Shown: positions 50,211-62,600 of the stretch, piece after piece
How positions within the stretch are numbered: the first letter of the stretch is position 1
How the letters are laid out: each line of letters opens with the position of its first letter
NCBI GenBank assembly: GCA_023055505.1
Contig: JALIRH010000003.1
Location: 3,349,501-3,413,500 of the forward strand
Source of the DNA: Callipepla californica brunnescens
Lineage: Eukaryota; Chordata; Aves; Galliformes; Odontophoridae
DNA length: 64,000 nucleotides
Reading direction: 5' to 3'
Program-made: the position numbers and the translations under genes
The notes under the pieces: model-generated
Seen by the model: only the letters and a program-made list of their open reading frames with translations
Databases searched by the model: none
Told to the model about the DNA's origin: nothing

Positions 50211-51442
50211 TCTGTCCTAGGACTTGCAGATGTTATTTTTGTACTTAAACCACGCGTCAGCCCAGCTATGTGAGTCCTGAAAGTGATGCTGAATGATCTT
50301 CATCAACAGAGCTGCTCTAGCGAGCTCGTATGATGGACATGGGCATGCTGTTGGGGTGAGCTCATGTCATTCAAGTTGATATGCACAGCGAGGCTGCCAG
50401 CCAGCAAAGTTTGTCTGTGTATGCAGGAGAGCACTGCCGATGTAGTACACCCATGTAATTATTGTGAAGCAGCTTTCTTAGTGCAGACCTGACCTAAAGA
50501 AATTAAGAAGAAAGATTCAGGATGCAGTCTTGAGCTGCTCAACTCGGAATTCCCTGCTGCCCTGCATTCTTGTCCCAGGTTTTTCTTGCTGAGTGTTGCA
50601 GATACTGGGATTTGATACATTTTCCTGAAAGAAGGACGAGAGTCTGGTAAAGTGATTTTTAAAGAATTTGGCTGTGTGAGACAAAGGTCTGTGAAAAAGT
50701 GTGAGTAATCGTGAATGGTAGATTTGAATTACTGAGTTTGGATTATTCCAGTTCGTGTTTAGGAAGATTGCAATTAAATCACTGGTCTTTGGCTTTCCTT
50801 ATTTCACACAATCTTAATGGATTTTTAAGCTTATTGCTTCCCAATGCTGTGGATTGCAATAGTAGAAATACATGGACTATTACTTTTCTGTTAACGTAGC
50901 AGTCCTCTTTTCCGGTCACTAAGCTTAATGCTCTGTAGTGAAACATCCCTCAAGTGCTCTCACAGCTTCTGCTCAGATCCTTGCTGCAACCAGTGTCAAG
51001 AAGGAAAGCACACTGCCTGGTCTGGACCATTATGGTTGTCCACAGCTGTCTCCCACATATCCTGCTGCATCAGCTATGTGGCATGGCTCTGTACCCATTG
51101 GGAATGGGCACTTTAGTCTGTTGTTCTCAACTTCACTGGAAGCTAAAGAGAGGAGTTAGTTTTAGAGCAAATTTGCCTCTTCTGGGCTGCACAGTACTTT
51201 TGTTGATGGTCCATAGAGAATTAGTCAGTGATACTGGAAGTTTTCCTTCATCTGATGAACTGTGTTACAAGAAGATGAGGTTCCATCAAAAATTTGCATG
51301 CCCTCTACCCCCTTCTGAAGTACTGCTATTTGCTGGCTGCTTTACACAGCTATATGCAGTTCATCCTCATGTTGCAGTGTTCCTATGCCTTGTTAATGGA
51401 AGAGGCATCTACTTTTATTATGGCTGTTGTTATGAAAAGGAC
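50211..51442 (+). other. SOBP: SOBP intron 3, unique-looking segment
   Basis: No gene or recognised repeat. A long frame beginning at 50954 has no similarity in its first half and only becomes repeat-derived where it enters the CR1 copy after 51461. Confidence 0.6.
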
Positions 51443-51924
51443 AAAAAAAAAAAAAAAAAAGTGAGGGATCTCCTTGAAAGAGTCCAGCGGAGGACTACAA
51501 AGGTGATAAAGGGCATAGAACACCTCCCCTATGAGGAAAGGCTGGGAAACCTGGGTCTGTTCAGCCTTGAGAAAAGAAGACTCAGAGGGGATCTGATCCA
51601 CATCTATAAATATCTGAGGCGTGGGAGGCAAAGGGATGAGGCTGGACTCTTCTCAGCAGTGTGTGGTGGTAGGATGAGGGCAAATGGCCACAAACTGAGG
51701 CATAGGAAGTTCCACACAAATGTGCATGGGAACTTCTTTACAGCGCAGTGACGGAGCACTGGCACAGGCTGCACAGAGAGCTGGTGGAGTCTCCTTCTCT
51801 GGAGACATTCCAGACCTGGACGCCTACCTGTGCAACCTGGGCTAGGGAGCTGCTTTGGCAGGGGGTTGGACTCCATGGTCTCCAGAGGTTTCTTCCAACC
51901 CCTGCAATTTTGTGATTCTGTGAC
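51443..51924 (+). mobile_element. CR1 LINE, 5'-truncated, plus orientation, preceded by an A-tract
   Basis: An A18 run (51443-51460) directly precedes CR1 sequence: GAGTCCAGCGGAGGACTACA, TATGAGGAAAGGCTGGGAAA, CTGTTCAGCCTTGAGAAAAG, GGAACTTCTTTACAGCGCAG and CTGCAATTTTGTGATTCTGTG. It covers the end of ORF2 (RTTKVIKGIEHLPYEERLGN) and the 3' UTR. The A-tract at the 5' junction is not part of CR1 and may be the insertion target. Confidence 0.93.
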
Positions 51925-54500
51925 TATATGGTGTGCGACTATTTTTTTATGGGAGTGAGAGGTGGGAGTGGAATAGAGAAATAATTGAAGTTCTTTGTAT
52001 TTAGGCAATCTCTTTCCCTCCCTTTCACATTTCTCCTTTTCAAAACAATGAACATTTTGATTAATATTGATGATGCCTTCTGGTTATCAGCCGTCTTTTC
52101 CTGGAGGTGCAGGCAGCAGCTAGAGGTAGATGTTGGGCCATTTTCTTCTGGTTTATTGACTGCCAGCTCCATGGGTTGCAAATTAAGCAATGCTGCTTCA
52201 AAGGGTTCTCTCTGAGGTAGTGACAAAGTTCTGTGGGGCATGAGGAGACCACAGCTTAATGGAGCACATGCCTCTGCCTGCCCTCTGCTCTTCTTGCCTG
52301 GGTCTTTATTAAAGGGAGCCTTTTGTGAAAGGTGAGTTGAGCTTTACTCTCCTGCATAACCTAATGCAGAGAAGTTTTAACGTGGCCTTTCCCACAGTTG
52401 CTGCTGGGATGCTCTGTAATTGGAGCTGGACAATTGTGCAATCCACAGGAGGGAGTCAACATTGTGTCAGCAGTCAGAGCTGAATGTAGCTGAGGTATCT
52501 CCCCTGTTAAGTTGTTCATGAAAACTACTGGGAATCCCGGTGGCAGAGCTCTGTGCTGCTCCTTTAGGTCTATGCCCATGACGATCCACCCTGATTCAAA
52601 ACAAGGTGCTCCAGCACCTACTTGGCCAGTGAATTCTATTTCGGCTCTGTAATTTTCTTTTGTTATTAATGACAGTTATTCTCACCGGTAACAAGGCTGT
52701 TAAAATGTTATCTCTAGTAGATCTTCTACTTTCTGGAGATAAAATACTTCTTTTCAGTAGGAGAATATATTGCTGTTATCTGAAATGAGGGCTTGCTGGC
52801 TGTTTCCTTTGGCTTATGGGAGCTCCACTTGTCATGGTGTATTCAAAGGGCAAGTTGAGCCTGTAAGGAATTGCTTTATTTTGGTGCAGCCGAATCAGGG
52901 CTCCTTTGTGAAAGCTTGGTCAAGATAAGAATGGTGAGAAATGCTGCTGTGCCCAGCTGGGATAGTTAGCTCCAGGCTGGTGCAGGGGGGTGCCTGCAGA
53001 CCTCTTCTCCCTCTGTATAGCTGGTGGTTATCTTGTCCAAATTGCTGTGATTTCCCTTGATGTTCAATATATGACAGCATTTATAATATTGGCAAATCCT
53101 GCTCTAAAGAGTAAATGATAAAATGCATTAAGCACAAATCTATATTACAACTTAGCCTTAAATACAGCTCTAAAGGTAGACAGTCTGATTAAAACTAAAA
53201 GGTCTTTTTTTTTTTTTTTTTTTTTTTTACATTGTACAATTTTATTTGTATCTATAAATCATAACACAATTTGCAGAAGGAAAAAAGTTATTAAACTGGC
53301 AATATTTATTCCGTTAAGGTGAATAAAATGCAGCACGTATTTCTGAGTTATGAGAGCTGGGGAAGGGAGCCAAATCACTCCGCTAAAAATTAGTTTGCCA
53401 ATAATTTTACAGAACGATGACAGCATAGCTTCAAAAACAAATCCTTTATAGGGAAATGGGATGGCTGCATGACAGACTCTCTGGGCCATGAATTCTCCGT
53501 GGCTCAGGGACGAAGCACTGCTTTAACAATTAGTCTTCGGGGACTTTTTTTTTCCAGCAGTTAGACAATGGCAGCTGCCTGTAACTGAAAGGTCACACTG
53601 TACAATAGACTGGACATCAGAACTGAATAATTCTGGATTTAAGTTGAAAGATTCCTTCTAACTTGCTGTAGTCGTCTGCTAAGAGGCTTAACTATTCCCT
53701 GCCTGTGAAGTGGGGTGAGGATGATGAACGCACAAGAACCCTGTTAGGACTTTTGCAGTGTTCCAGTTGTACATCTCAGAAGGCATACACATCATATTTG
53801 TAGCACGTGATTGAGAGGAGCTTGAAAGAGGATTGTGGGCTCTGAATTACAATTTGGCTGATGAGCACAAAGACTGGGAAGTAACCTGGCAGACCTCACC
53901 AGTGCTGCATCCCCCTTCTTGCTCAAGTGCAGGTTTTGGTGACTGCTGTATTTCAGTGAAAGCTCTCGTTTTGTACATCAGTCATTATTTAAAAACAGCA
54001 CTGCAATGGGATGTTTCATTTTCTTACTTATAGAGAGCTTTTGTTAGAGACCTGTCTTGGTGCAGTACCACCCAGATGTGTTTTGTTGCCAGCTTGCTGA
54101 GCAGAATATTCCAAGTGCTCACTGCACAGGGCTGTAAGCAACAAGAGCAAGGCAGCAGGACTTACTAAGCCTCTGCACTGGGTTGCTTATTTAGTGAAGA
54201 ATCATGCACCCTTATACACGCAAAAAAAGCTCTCGAGGCTTCCAGAGCTTTTCAGCAATGCACCATTTTTAAGCTAATAATCTTTTCCAGCCATCCTAGG
54301 AGCTCTGCTAATCTACTGAGCCAGGTTGGCACAGGTCGCCAGCTGCCTGCCTGTGGCAGGCAGGCACGTTTCTGTTCCCAGACGGTAAGGAGGTTAGAAA
54401 TAAGATGAGCCAGTGCTGGTTGCGCTAAGAGTGAGTGTGCAGATGTCTGAGGAAGGTGTTTGCATCTCATGTAAACATTGTTCTTATATTTTTGTTGTAG
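51925..54500 (+). other. SOBP: SOBP intron 3, last part
   Basis: It includes a T24 run at 53205-53228. Directly after it is a 270-base stretch (53230-53500) rich in ATTTAT, TAAATCATAA and TAATTTTAC cores with even composition, resembling conserved non-coding DNA. The intron ends in a TTCTTATATTTTTGTTGTAG acceptor. No exon recognised. Confidence 0.65.
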
Positions 54501-54652
54501 AAGATGATGTGTCAAATGTACAAATAATGTGTGCCTGGTGCCAGAAAGTTGGAATCAAGCGCTATTCCCTGAGTATGGGAAGTGAAGTGAAATGCTTCTG
54601 CAGCGAGAAGTGCTTTGCAGCTTGCCGAAGAGCATATTTCAAGAGAAACAAG
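54501..54652 (+). CDS. SOBP: SOBP coding exon 4 (residues 141-191, first FCS-type zinc finger)
   Basis: The exon encodes [20 protein letters not shown] and continues to [20 protein letters not shown], essentially identical to mammals as I recall. Cys151 and Cys154 (C-x2-C) pair with Cys174 and Cys178 of the FCSEKC box to form the first FCS/MYM-type zinc finger. Cys172 and Cys182 lie close by. SOBP normally has a second finger and a long Pro-rich C-terminal part in later exons, which are outside this window. The exon starts in phase 1 and ends in phase 0 with AAG followed by donor GTAAGA. Confidence 0.97.
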
Positions 54653-56141
54653 GTAAGAGAAATAAGGAAAGATGTAAATTGCATAGACATAGCTTTAATA
54701 GGCCCATCCTGGGTCTCATTTAGCATCTAACAGGAGCTCTTTTCTTTTGTTTTCTGTTTCACTCAGTCCCTCGCTTTCCATCTGTATTGTCTGTTGGACC
54801 GTCAGCCCTTTACTAACCTTGTTTCTTTCAGTTCCCTTCAGCTTGATGCTTGGGTTTTTGTTTTTGTTTTGTTTTGAGAATCAGAGAGCTTAGATAAAAA
54901 TCAACAGGAGTATACCAGTCCCAGTTTGGCCTCAGGGTCTCAGGATGGTTGCTGCATACACACCACTACAAGGAGGCATCATGCAAATACAGCAGAGGGT
55001 GGCTGTGTATGATAGCCTCAGCCTTACCAGGCAGTGGGAGCTGTGTCACCAAGTCCCATGGCAGTGAGATCATGGCTGTGCTTTTAAAGCCTAAGTCCGG
55101 GTCCCATTGTGGCAGAGGACATCTGCCTGATGCTAGTGAGCTGTAGTTTCACTCTTTTAAAGTGTGCTGTGGCTCATAACATCATCATGGCTGCAAAATT
55201 CAGGCAGTATACATTTTTCTTTGAGGTAAGCAATACTAGAACATCTAAAGTTCCATGAAAACCCCTCCTACTCAATTTAAATTTAACTTTGTCTAAAATT
55301 AGAATGTAATCCTAATATTGAATGCCTACAAAAATTGCTGTAATCGCTGAAGTACAGCGCTTGAAAATGCCCTCTAGGTTGCTTCAGCAGCTGTCTTTCT
55401 GCAGCAGTATGTGCTAAATGCCATTTAAAGAGAAATAATGTAGGAATGCTCCAGCATTTGTAGTTGTTGAAAAAGTCACTGTGGCTTTTTGTCACTTACT
55501 AGTGCAAGAGGAGTCTTTGGATAGTCCTTATGGTCTTACAAATATTTATTATTCAAAAAATCCTTCAAATTTTGGTTTTCTAAATTGTACTGTTTTTCCT
55601 CATGTTACAGAATATTCAAAGTCCGCCAAGTTGCCACAAAATTCAGTTCTCCAAGTCTAGTATTCTCAATATTTGGGAATAATACATAAGTACATATAGA
55701 TTCTAGATTCAAGATTCACTGTTACAGCAAATTACCCTCCTTTAGAAATTTGGGTCACATCATCCTGCCGAAACAACAACAACAAAAAGTGCCTGAAGAA
55801 TTAGGTTGCAAAAATCAGTAGAGTGGAATTTCAATGGCAGTCTTGGAGAATCAAGCTCATTATGTCTACTGGAGCAGACAGGCAAGTTAAAATCATGTGG
55901 AGCCTTCTGCCAGGAGTGGTGCTTACGTCCTTCTTTCTAGAGGTGTAGAAGAGGGAAATACATGCTCTTAGGATTCTCCTCTTTTCAGAACAAGCTCCCA
56001 TGTACACGCACGCATGTAGATGTATGCATGTGCAGTTCTGTGTTTCTTACCGTGTGTATAACACTGTGGTATAATGGGATTCAGATCACACTCAGATAAT
56101 GTGCCCATGACTCTGAGTCACAAATCAGCGTGAGTTATATA
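54653..56141 (+). other. SOBP: SOBP intron 4, first part
   Basis: It runs from donor GTAAGA. No further SOBP exon is recognisable; the next one should encode ARDEDGHAENF-like sequence. An alternating purine-pyrimidine stretch (GTACACGCACGCATG and onward) lies near 56000-56035. Otherwise unique-looking. Confidence 0.7.
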
Positions 56142-56696
56142 CATGGGTTGCTCTGAAAGTGATGCCTCCTATTTATTTCCATGGAAACAACAGCAGATAC
56201 AAAAAGCACATTGACACTGTTTAATAGAGGAGATTCTCAGCTATGAAACTCCCTTTTTCAACATAGTCATGACCATTAACTATGTGTTTTCACCAGCAAT
56301 GAACAAGAACCTGCATTCCATGCTCATAAAAATCACATGGCTGTCCAGAACATGCTTTGTCTTTCATGCTGCTGTTGCCACTGCTGAAACATGCCACCAC
56401 CTCGGTGTGCTCACACCCACTGCTTGATCTCCATCAGTGTTCAGCAAGCATTGAGTGTCAATGAGTGGCATTTTTTCTGCATGGAGGAATTCTGCATGAC
56501 ATGCTTTTTGCTTTATACACACTTCCATGTCAGACACCATTGTGCCAGATTGCCCTGCTGCTGCCATCTGTCACATGGCAATAACTTGTAATGGAATACT
56601 GGTGGAAAGGTTCACCATCTCCTGCCATACCACCAACCTCTGACATTTTGGGCCAACATAATACAATAGGAGGTATTACTTACAGAGCAGCCCTCA
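56142..56696 (-). mobile_element. Mariner DNA transposon of Galluhop type, internally deleted
   Basis: The element is flanked by TA at 56140-56141 and 56697-56698, as expected for mariner target duplications. Its ends are inverted repeats: GGTTGCTCTGAAAGTGATGC with CCTCCTATT on the left, and the complement of GGCTGCTCTGTAAGTAATAC with CCTCCTATT on the right, matching at about 24 of 28 positions. Minus-strand frames hold decayed N-terminal helix-turn-helix sequence (FLHAEKMPLIDTQCLLN) and, near the left end, a C-terminal DYVEKG block. The central catalytic part is missing: it is 555 bp against about 1.2 kb for a full copy. Family assignment is from memory of chicken Mariner1_GG. Confidence 0.88.
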
Positions 56697-59600
56697 TAGA
56701 TTTTAAGAGTGAAGGCATTGCAAGTGATCCTAGTCAGGTGGCCCTGTGTGTACTGCAGTGATGAGCACCAGATAACTCAGGAAACCTTGAGAAAGTACAA
56801 CCAGTTGATGGCATGTTATCTCTAATCTCGTAGCCTAGATCCTGAAACAGAAGGTTTAGGTCCCCCACTAAAATAAATGCATATTCTTATAAAGCATAGG
56901 TGTAGTTCAACCTGTTACTAAACCTTGAGTAATAGGAATCAGTAGTAGTAGTATTTTATGGCCATGATTTCGATCATTCAGGCAACATATGAAAAGGTTC
57001 CCCATTACCTAAGATAGAATTTATTACCTGTGTTCTTTGTTGGATGCCTTCTTGTCCTCGTATTATGATGAGGGACAACTAAGAGCATCTTATTCCTACT
57101 GGTTCCCTTTCCTACACACCTATTAACATCTGGAAGCTAAGCAGTTCTAGATATTTCCAGCATCTTTTCATCCAGAAATGCATAGCATGTGTTATTTTTT
57201 ATATGTATGAATAACAACAAATGTTCTTAATATTTTAGTATACCTATACATCCCAGAGAAATGCCCTATCCTTCACCAAAGAGGTCACAAATTAACAAAA
57301 TGTCAGGTGGATAAACTTGGCAAAACATGGCAAGATAACATGAAATTGATAATGTTGGTTGCTACATTGTCTCTGCTTCAGAGAAAGCTAGTGAATCAAA
57401 TTTTCTCCCTGTTTGCACCGGTGAAATCAATAACTACACAGAATCTGACCTAGCAAGGGAAATCCATAGCTACCCACTGCATACATACTGACGGCATTAA
57501 ATGATCAGAGAATAAAATATTTGGGAAATGCTGCCATTAAATTAAAGCAGGAATGGGAGATTTCAGCAGACTGTCATGCTTCTTATTTTGCACTTGACCT
57601 GTTAGCAGTAGAGCAGAGTGCTGAGGAACAAGATTGAAGAAACAAGGTTGCTATCGTTTCAGATTTAACCGCTGACCTTTAATCTGTTATTGCTAGTCCA
57701 ACAGCATACCTGTCTCCTCCATGAGCCTAATGCTTATTTATGTGTTTGAGAAGTTACACCGCTCCACACTTTCTCATTTTTCAAACAGTGGAGTGAAATA
57801 GTCACGTTTCACCTGCCTTATGTGTGTTTTAAACAGCAGACCTCTGCAACAATATGGGGTTGTGTTACGTTAAATATGTACAGCTGCTGCATTTCAGGGA
57901 GCTGATAGAACTTTGTGGTCACTTGGTTTAAGGCTTGAATTTCCTAATGGAGCATGCTGAGCGGTGCTCCCTCTCTCCCCCAGATGAGAAGTGCTGTGAT
58001 AAGCACTTACTTACAATGATAGGACTGTTTAAACAGTAAAGAATAAATCATTGCTGGTGTCTCAAACTGCCACTAAGTAACACTGTCTATTATCTACCCC
58101 TGAATGGCAATTACTGTATTCAGAATTAGGATTTTTGTTATCACCCTATTAACAGACAGGAGCATTGCACACCAGTGTGAGATCGCCTTGATGCAAGCCC
58201 AGAGAGCAGCATGAGTGCCCCCAAAGCCCCAGGCTGGGTGGACAGCCCGCTGCTCCCAGCCCATGCTTCCTTCCCCAGCCCTCACACCACAGACATAGCA
58301 GCACTGCGCTGGGCTAAGCAAGCATCTGGCTGGCCCTGCAGATGTGTGTTTATCCCCCGAGCCTTGCCATGGTGGAGCTGTGCCTCTCGTGCCCCAGGCC
58401 TCTAAGAGAAAGGCTTGCATGATTGGAAGTTGCTTTTCTCATAAGAAATGCAAATTCTGTCCAGGGTATCCTGCAGTCATGACCATTTAAAATTATCTGT
58501 ATTAGCAACCATGCCTTGCAAGAATAGAAAAATATATATTTTGCAACTATAATGGGTCTCCCCACAGACTGTAATTTTATCTATATTACTAGAAATAAAT
58601 GAAGAAAAAATTGATTTTTTCACCCCTTTAGGCAGAGAGTGAAGTGTTCAGACTATATCTAATGTAGAAAAACCTTCAACTACCGCCAGCACTACTAAAC
58701 AAAAATAACCAAAATCTGAATTCTTGTTTCTGTTTGGTTCAGTGTGTGTGTAGTCGAATACACACAATGAACTAGCATGGGAACCTGCTGGTTGTGCATA
58801 ATAATACCAATTAAAAGCAAGTGATTCAGGAAAGGAAACGTTTCATACTAATGTTTGGAACTGAGTAGATTTAAGATTAGGAGTCGTTTTGATGCTCTCT
58901 TCCTAAGAGATTTAATTTTATAGGTCAACTAATATAAAGTTAAGTACCGAAGAGGCACATAAGGGCAAAAAGCGTTAGACCACCAAGTTTCAGAATATTA
59001 ACTTTAAGAGGAACTATTGAATTCATAATTGGATCCGGTGAGTTTGAAGCCTGAAAAGATTAATTTTGAAATTAAGTTTATTGAATCAGTGGGTCAGAAA
59101 ACAAATTTATTATGACCAAGTGGCCAAACCTAGCGCGAGGTCTGAATTCGTAGAGGTTATAGAGTCTGTTCACAGACACATTACAGCATAACTTACCTGA
59201 TTTGACTAAGACCTTGGATAGGAAGTGGCTGCAAGGTTGTCAGGCAGTATTTTATTCTTGGCCTTGTCTCTGATATGCACTGCCATACCGTCAGTGAAAA
59301 AAAGATGATAGATGTTTGTGCATGTGGTGCAGACAAATTTCACTTATATGAATAAACAAAAAGGTAAAGCAAAAAGCAAAAGCAAATTGCTGTTCGGGGG
59401 CATGAAAATGTAAACAGCGGGGCTGTTTCCCCTGTACGAGATGGAGATCCATGGCACCTGCTGTGGTTGGCTTTATGCAGGGAGAAGCTGCCTCCTCTGC
59501 CGAGCTGCCTGGATACAAGCTTGGGCCAGGCATCCTTGGCACAGACTGTCTACAAAGATGGCATGTGGCTTTGCTCTCCTAAGCATTAAGCTTTATTCCC

Positions 59601-62600
59601 ACCTCTGAGGTGGGGGTGAAATTCTGAGGAGGATATCTTTTCTGCTCCTCAGCCCCACCTGTGCAGTGGGGATGAGGGTGAACGATCAAGTGAGGCCGCA
59701 GGAGCTCATTCACATTTATTTAGCCCTCTGTTTTGTTACATCAGATAATAACTAACTCTTTCAAGTCATATTTCAAGACAATAATCTGTGCACGGCATCA
59801 TAAAGTCTTAGTACTCTTGCCTGAACTGTTTTTTCAGCTAATTAATACATATTATACAATGTGATTACTGTGAACATGTATATACAAACATATCCTGAAT
59901 ACTGGGAGTAAACAGAAGCTATCATTCTTCAGAATTATTACTGAGGATTGTCATAGAAAGTTCTCTTGATTTCAAGCTTAATTATGCAGCCTAACAGTGC
60001 ATAAGAAATATTTAACAATCTCTCTGTTAAGTCAATGAGTAATGGCAAAAAATGTTTCTTTTGTCTCTTTCTCAGGCACCTGCAAAATTTAATTTGTAAA
60101 ATGGTGATCATTCATGAAAACTTGGAAAATTGCTTGACACATCTTCTTGCAAATAGTGCCCCTGCCTCTCCCCCCCAAAAAAATAAAAACCCAACAAAAA
60201 AGCTTAACTGTTATGTCTCCCTTTGCACTCCTTTTCCATAATAAGCTTTGAAACACATGGGGCTCTGAATAGAAAACCTATTTCTCCTAGAGATTTAACT
60301 TGTATTAATTAGGTGCTCAGAAAGGTCAGTGCCGAGCAGGTGTCCTACTTGGTTTGCATGCGAGTGTCTGTGTCTGGCTTTAGAGAGCAGTAGAGAAGTG
60401 AGATTTAATGAACAGTTTGCAGTATCACTTGTGCTGGTGCGGGTTTACGTAGGATGTGTGCATGCATCCTTGTGTCTCCTTGGGTCTGTGTGTGCATGTG
60501 CAGGTGCAAATATGCATATTTGCCACAGAAGCCAATTAATAAGGTTTCTTGCTAAGGCTTGAAGGTGGAAGGGGAAAAGATGACAAACATTTCCATAGCT
60601 GTGATTGCTATGTTAAGATATAAATGAGTGCTGATGAATGAATGCAGATGAGACGCTGAGTCGGCAGAGGAAATAGTTTGAGCGTGGGGCACAGTTGCAA
60701 ACTTCTTTGAGGCATTATCTGGAGAAGGAGGGGGAAAGAAAGCATCATCCTTCAGAGGATGTTGTTAAATAATGTAGGTGGAAGGTAAAAGGCCACAGGC
60801 AGTGACCAAGCGTCCGGAGCAGATACAAATATGAAGCAAATCTTGAGCTGTGAAAGAGATGGCCATCATCAGTCAAAGAGAAAAGAGTAGATGTCATTGT
60901 CGAGCTGTTATCAGATGGCCTTTTTGCCAGAATTCTCATAAAACTCAGAATTAAACCAGAGGGAAGATTTTCTGTGGTTAGAAGAGGAAATTGAAATTCC
61001 AAGCTAACCTGCAGAGACCAGTGGTCAGAATATCTCGCTGCTCACCCACACCAAAGCAAAACATACTAAATTGCTAACAGTGAAATGCATCAGCACCTGA
61101 CTGATGCCACCAAAGGCTTAATGGAGGGATCTGGCGAACCAGTGTGCTTGTCAGTCTGCAAACTCAGTGGACATTTTACTGTCCATCTGCTGCCATTTAA
61201 TACTATAAATTTGAATCAAATTCCCATTGTCTGAATTACTAGCAGGTATCCAATCCAATTAAAAGGCGTGTTCACTTTAATTTTAACCACCGTGTCACAT
61301 TACATCAGTCGTGTCTCATTCTGGCTACTCTGGCTTTATCAAGATGAATGTGCTAATTAGGACCCGAGAATCTGCTATCTCTTGGACAGCAGGCGTTAGA
61401 TTCAGATGAATCGACCGGCTTACGCGAGGTGTCCTCGCATCGATTCTGGGCAGCTCCAGCAGTGGCATCTCTCCTTGATGCCAAAGCAGATTTTGTTTAT
61501 GCACAGACATTACAACAAAATACCACTAATCACATTAGGACTTGACTAGAAATGCTTTTAAGGTACACAGTTCAAACCAATGACTTGGATTTAAGTAGAG
61601 AGATGTTATGACACTTTGATAATGTAAATGTGTAAGAAATTTCTCTCAACTGGTTACATCTTCAGAATGACTGAATAAGAAGGATTGCTGGTAGCTATTT
61701 CTCTAAAAAAAACCTTAAGTTTTTTTTTTTTTTTTTTTTTACTGAGGCCTTAAATCACTTAGATGGATTTTTGGAGGGGAGAAGGAGATGCTCGGGGAAA
61801 AACAGGCATTTTACTTCATTAAAGATTTTGGCAAGATGTGCTTCATGATCTGCGTCCAGAACATTTTTACATCACCAAGAGATTTTTGATTAAAGAGTTT
61901 TAGATGTGCAACAACGATGCATTCAGAAAATGAGCAGATAGAATACACTTGGGTGCTTACTTTACCTCTGAACCCCTTTGGCTCAGTGTATGCAAGCTAG
62001 ACGAGCACTCAATAAAATACTGCTCTCCCCTGCGCTCCAGTTCACATTGCGTTGGCTTAACCCAAGCTGCCTTGGCCTCATGTGAATGTATGCACCTTCC
62101 AGCTTTTCCAGCTTTGTTTCCACACGATCCATACAAAAAGAGCATCAAAAACAGCACTTACTCTGATGAAAACTGAGGGTAGATATCCAAAGTGAATCTA
62201 ATTCGCGCAGATTAGATTTGATGCTACTTTTCCATTTCCTGACGAATACATCAATCATTAACACTAATAAGAACCGGGTAAATAATGAAATGCATATTAA
62301 ATAATGTGTTTGTTCAAAAATATCATGACATTTGAATAAATTATTGGCTTAATGCATCTGTTCAGTTCCCAGTCAGCTCATTAACTTAGGGAAATATTGA
62401 AAAAGTAGTTTGCATATTTTTTTGCTCTATCTATATTTTTGTTTAAAAAGCAAAATTAAGCAAATATGGCTTTCAAAAATATGTTTGGATTAGGAAGAAT
62501 GTTGTGAATGACAACCCCTGTTCACGCTTCTGAAAAGATTAATGGCGTATTACAATGTTACATAGTTTTAAGTAGAAAATGACAGAAATTTTGTCATTTT

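Noticed and set aside
50954..51751. A 265-codon plus-strand open frame
   Set aside because: Its second half is CR1-derived after an A18 run, and the first half has no recognisable protein similarity; chance fusion.
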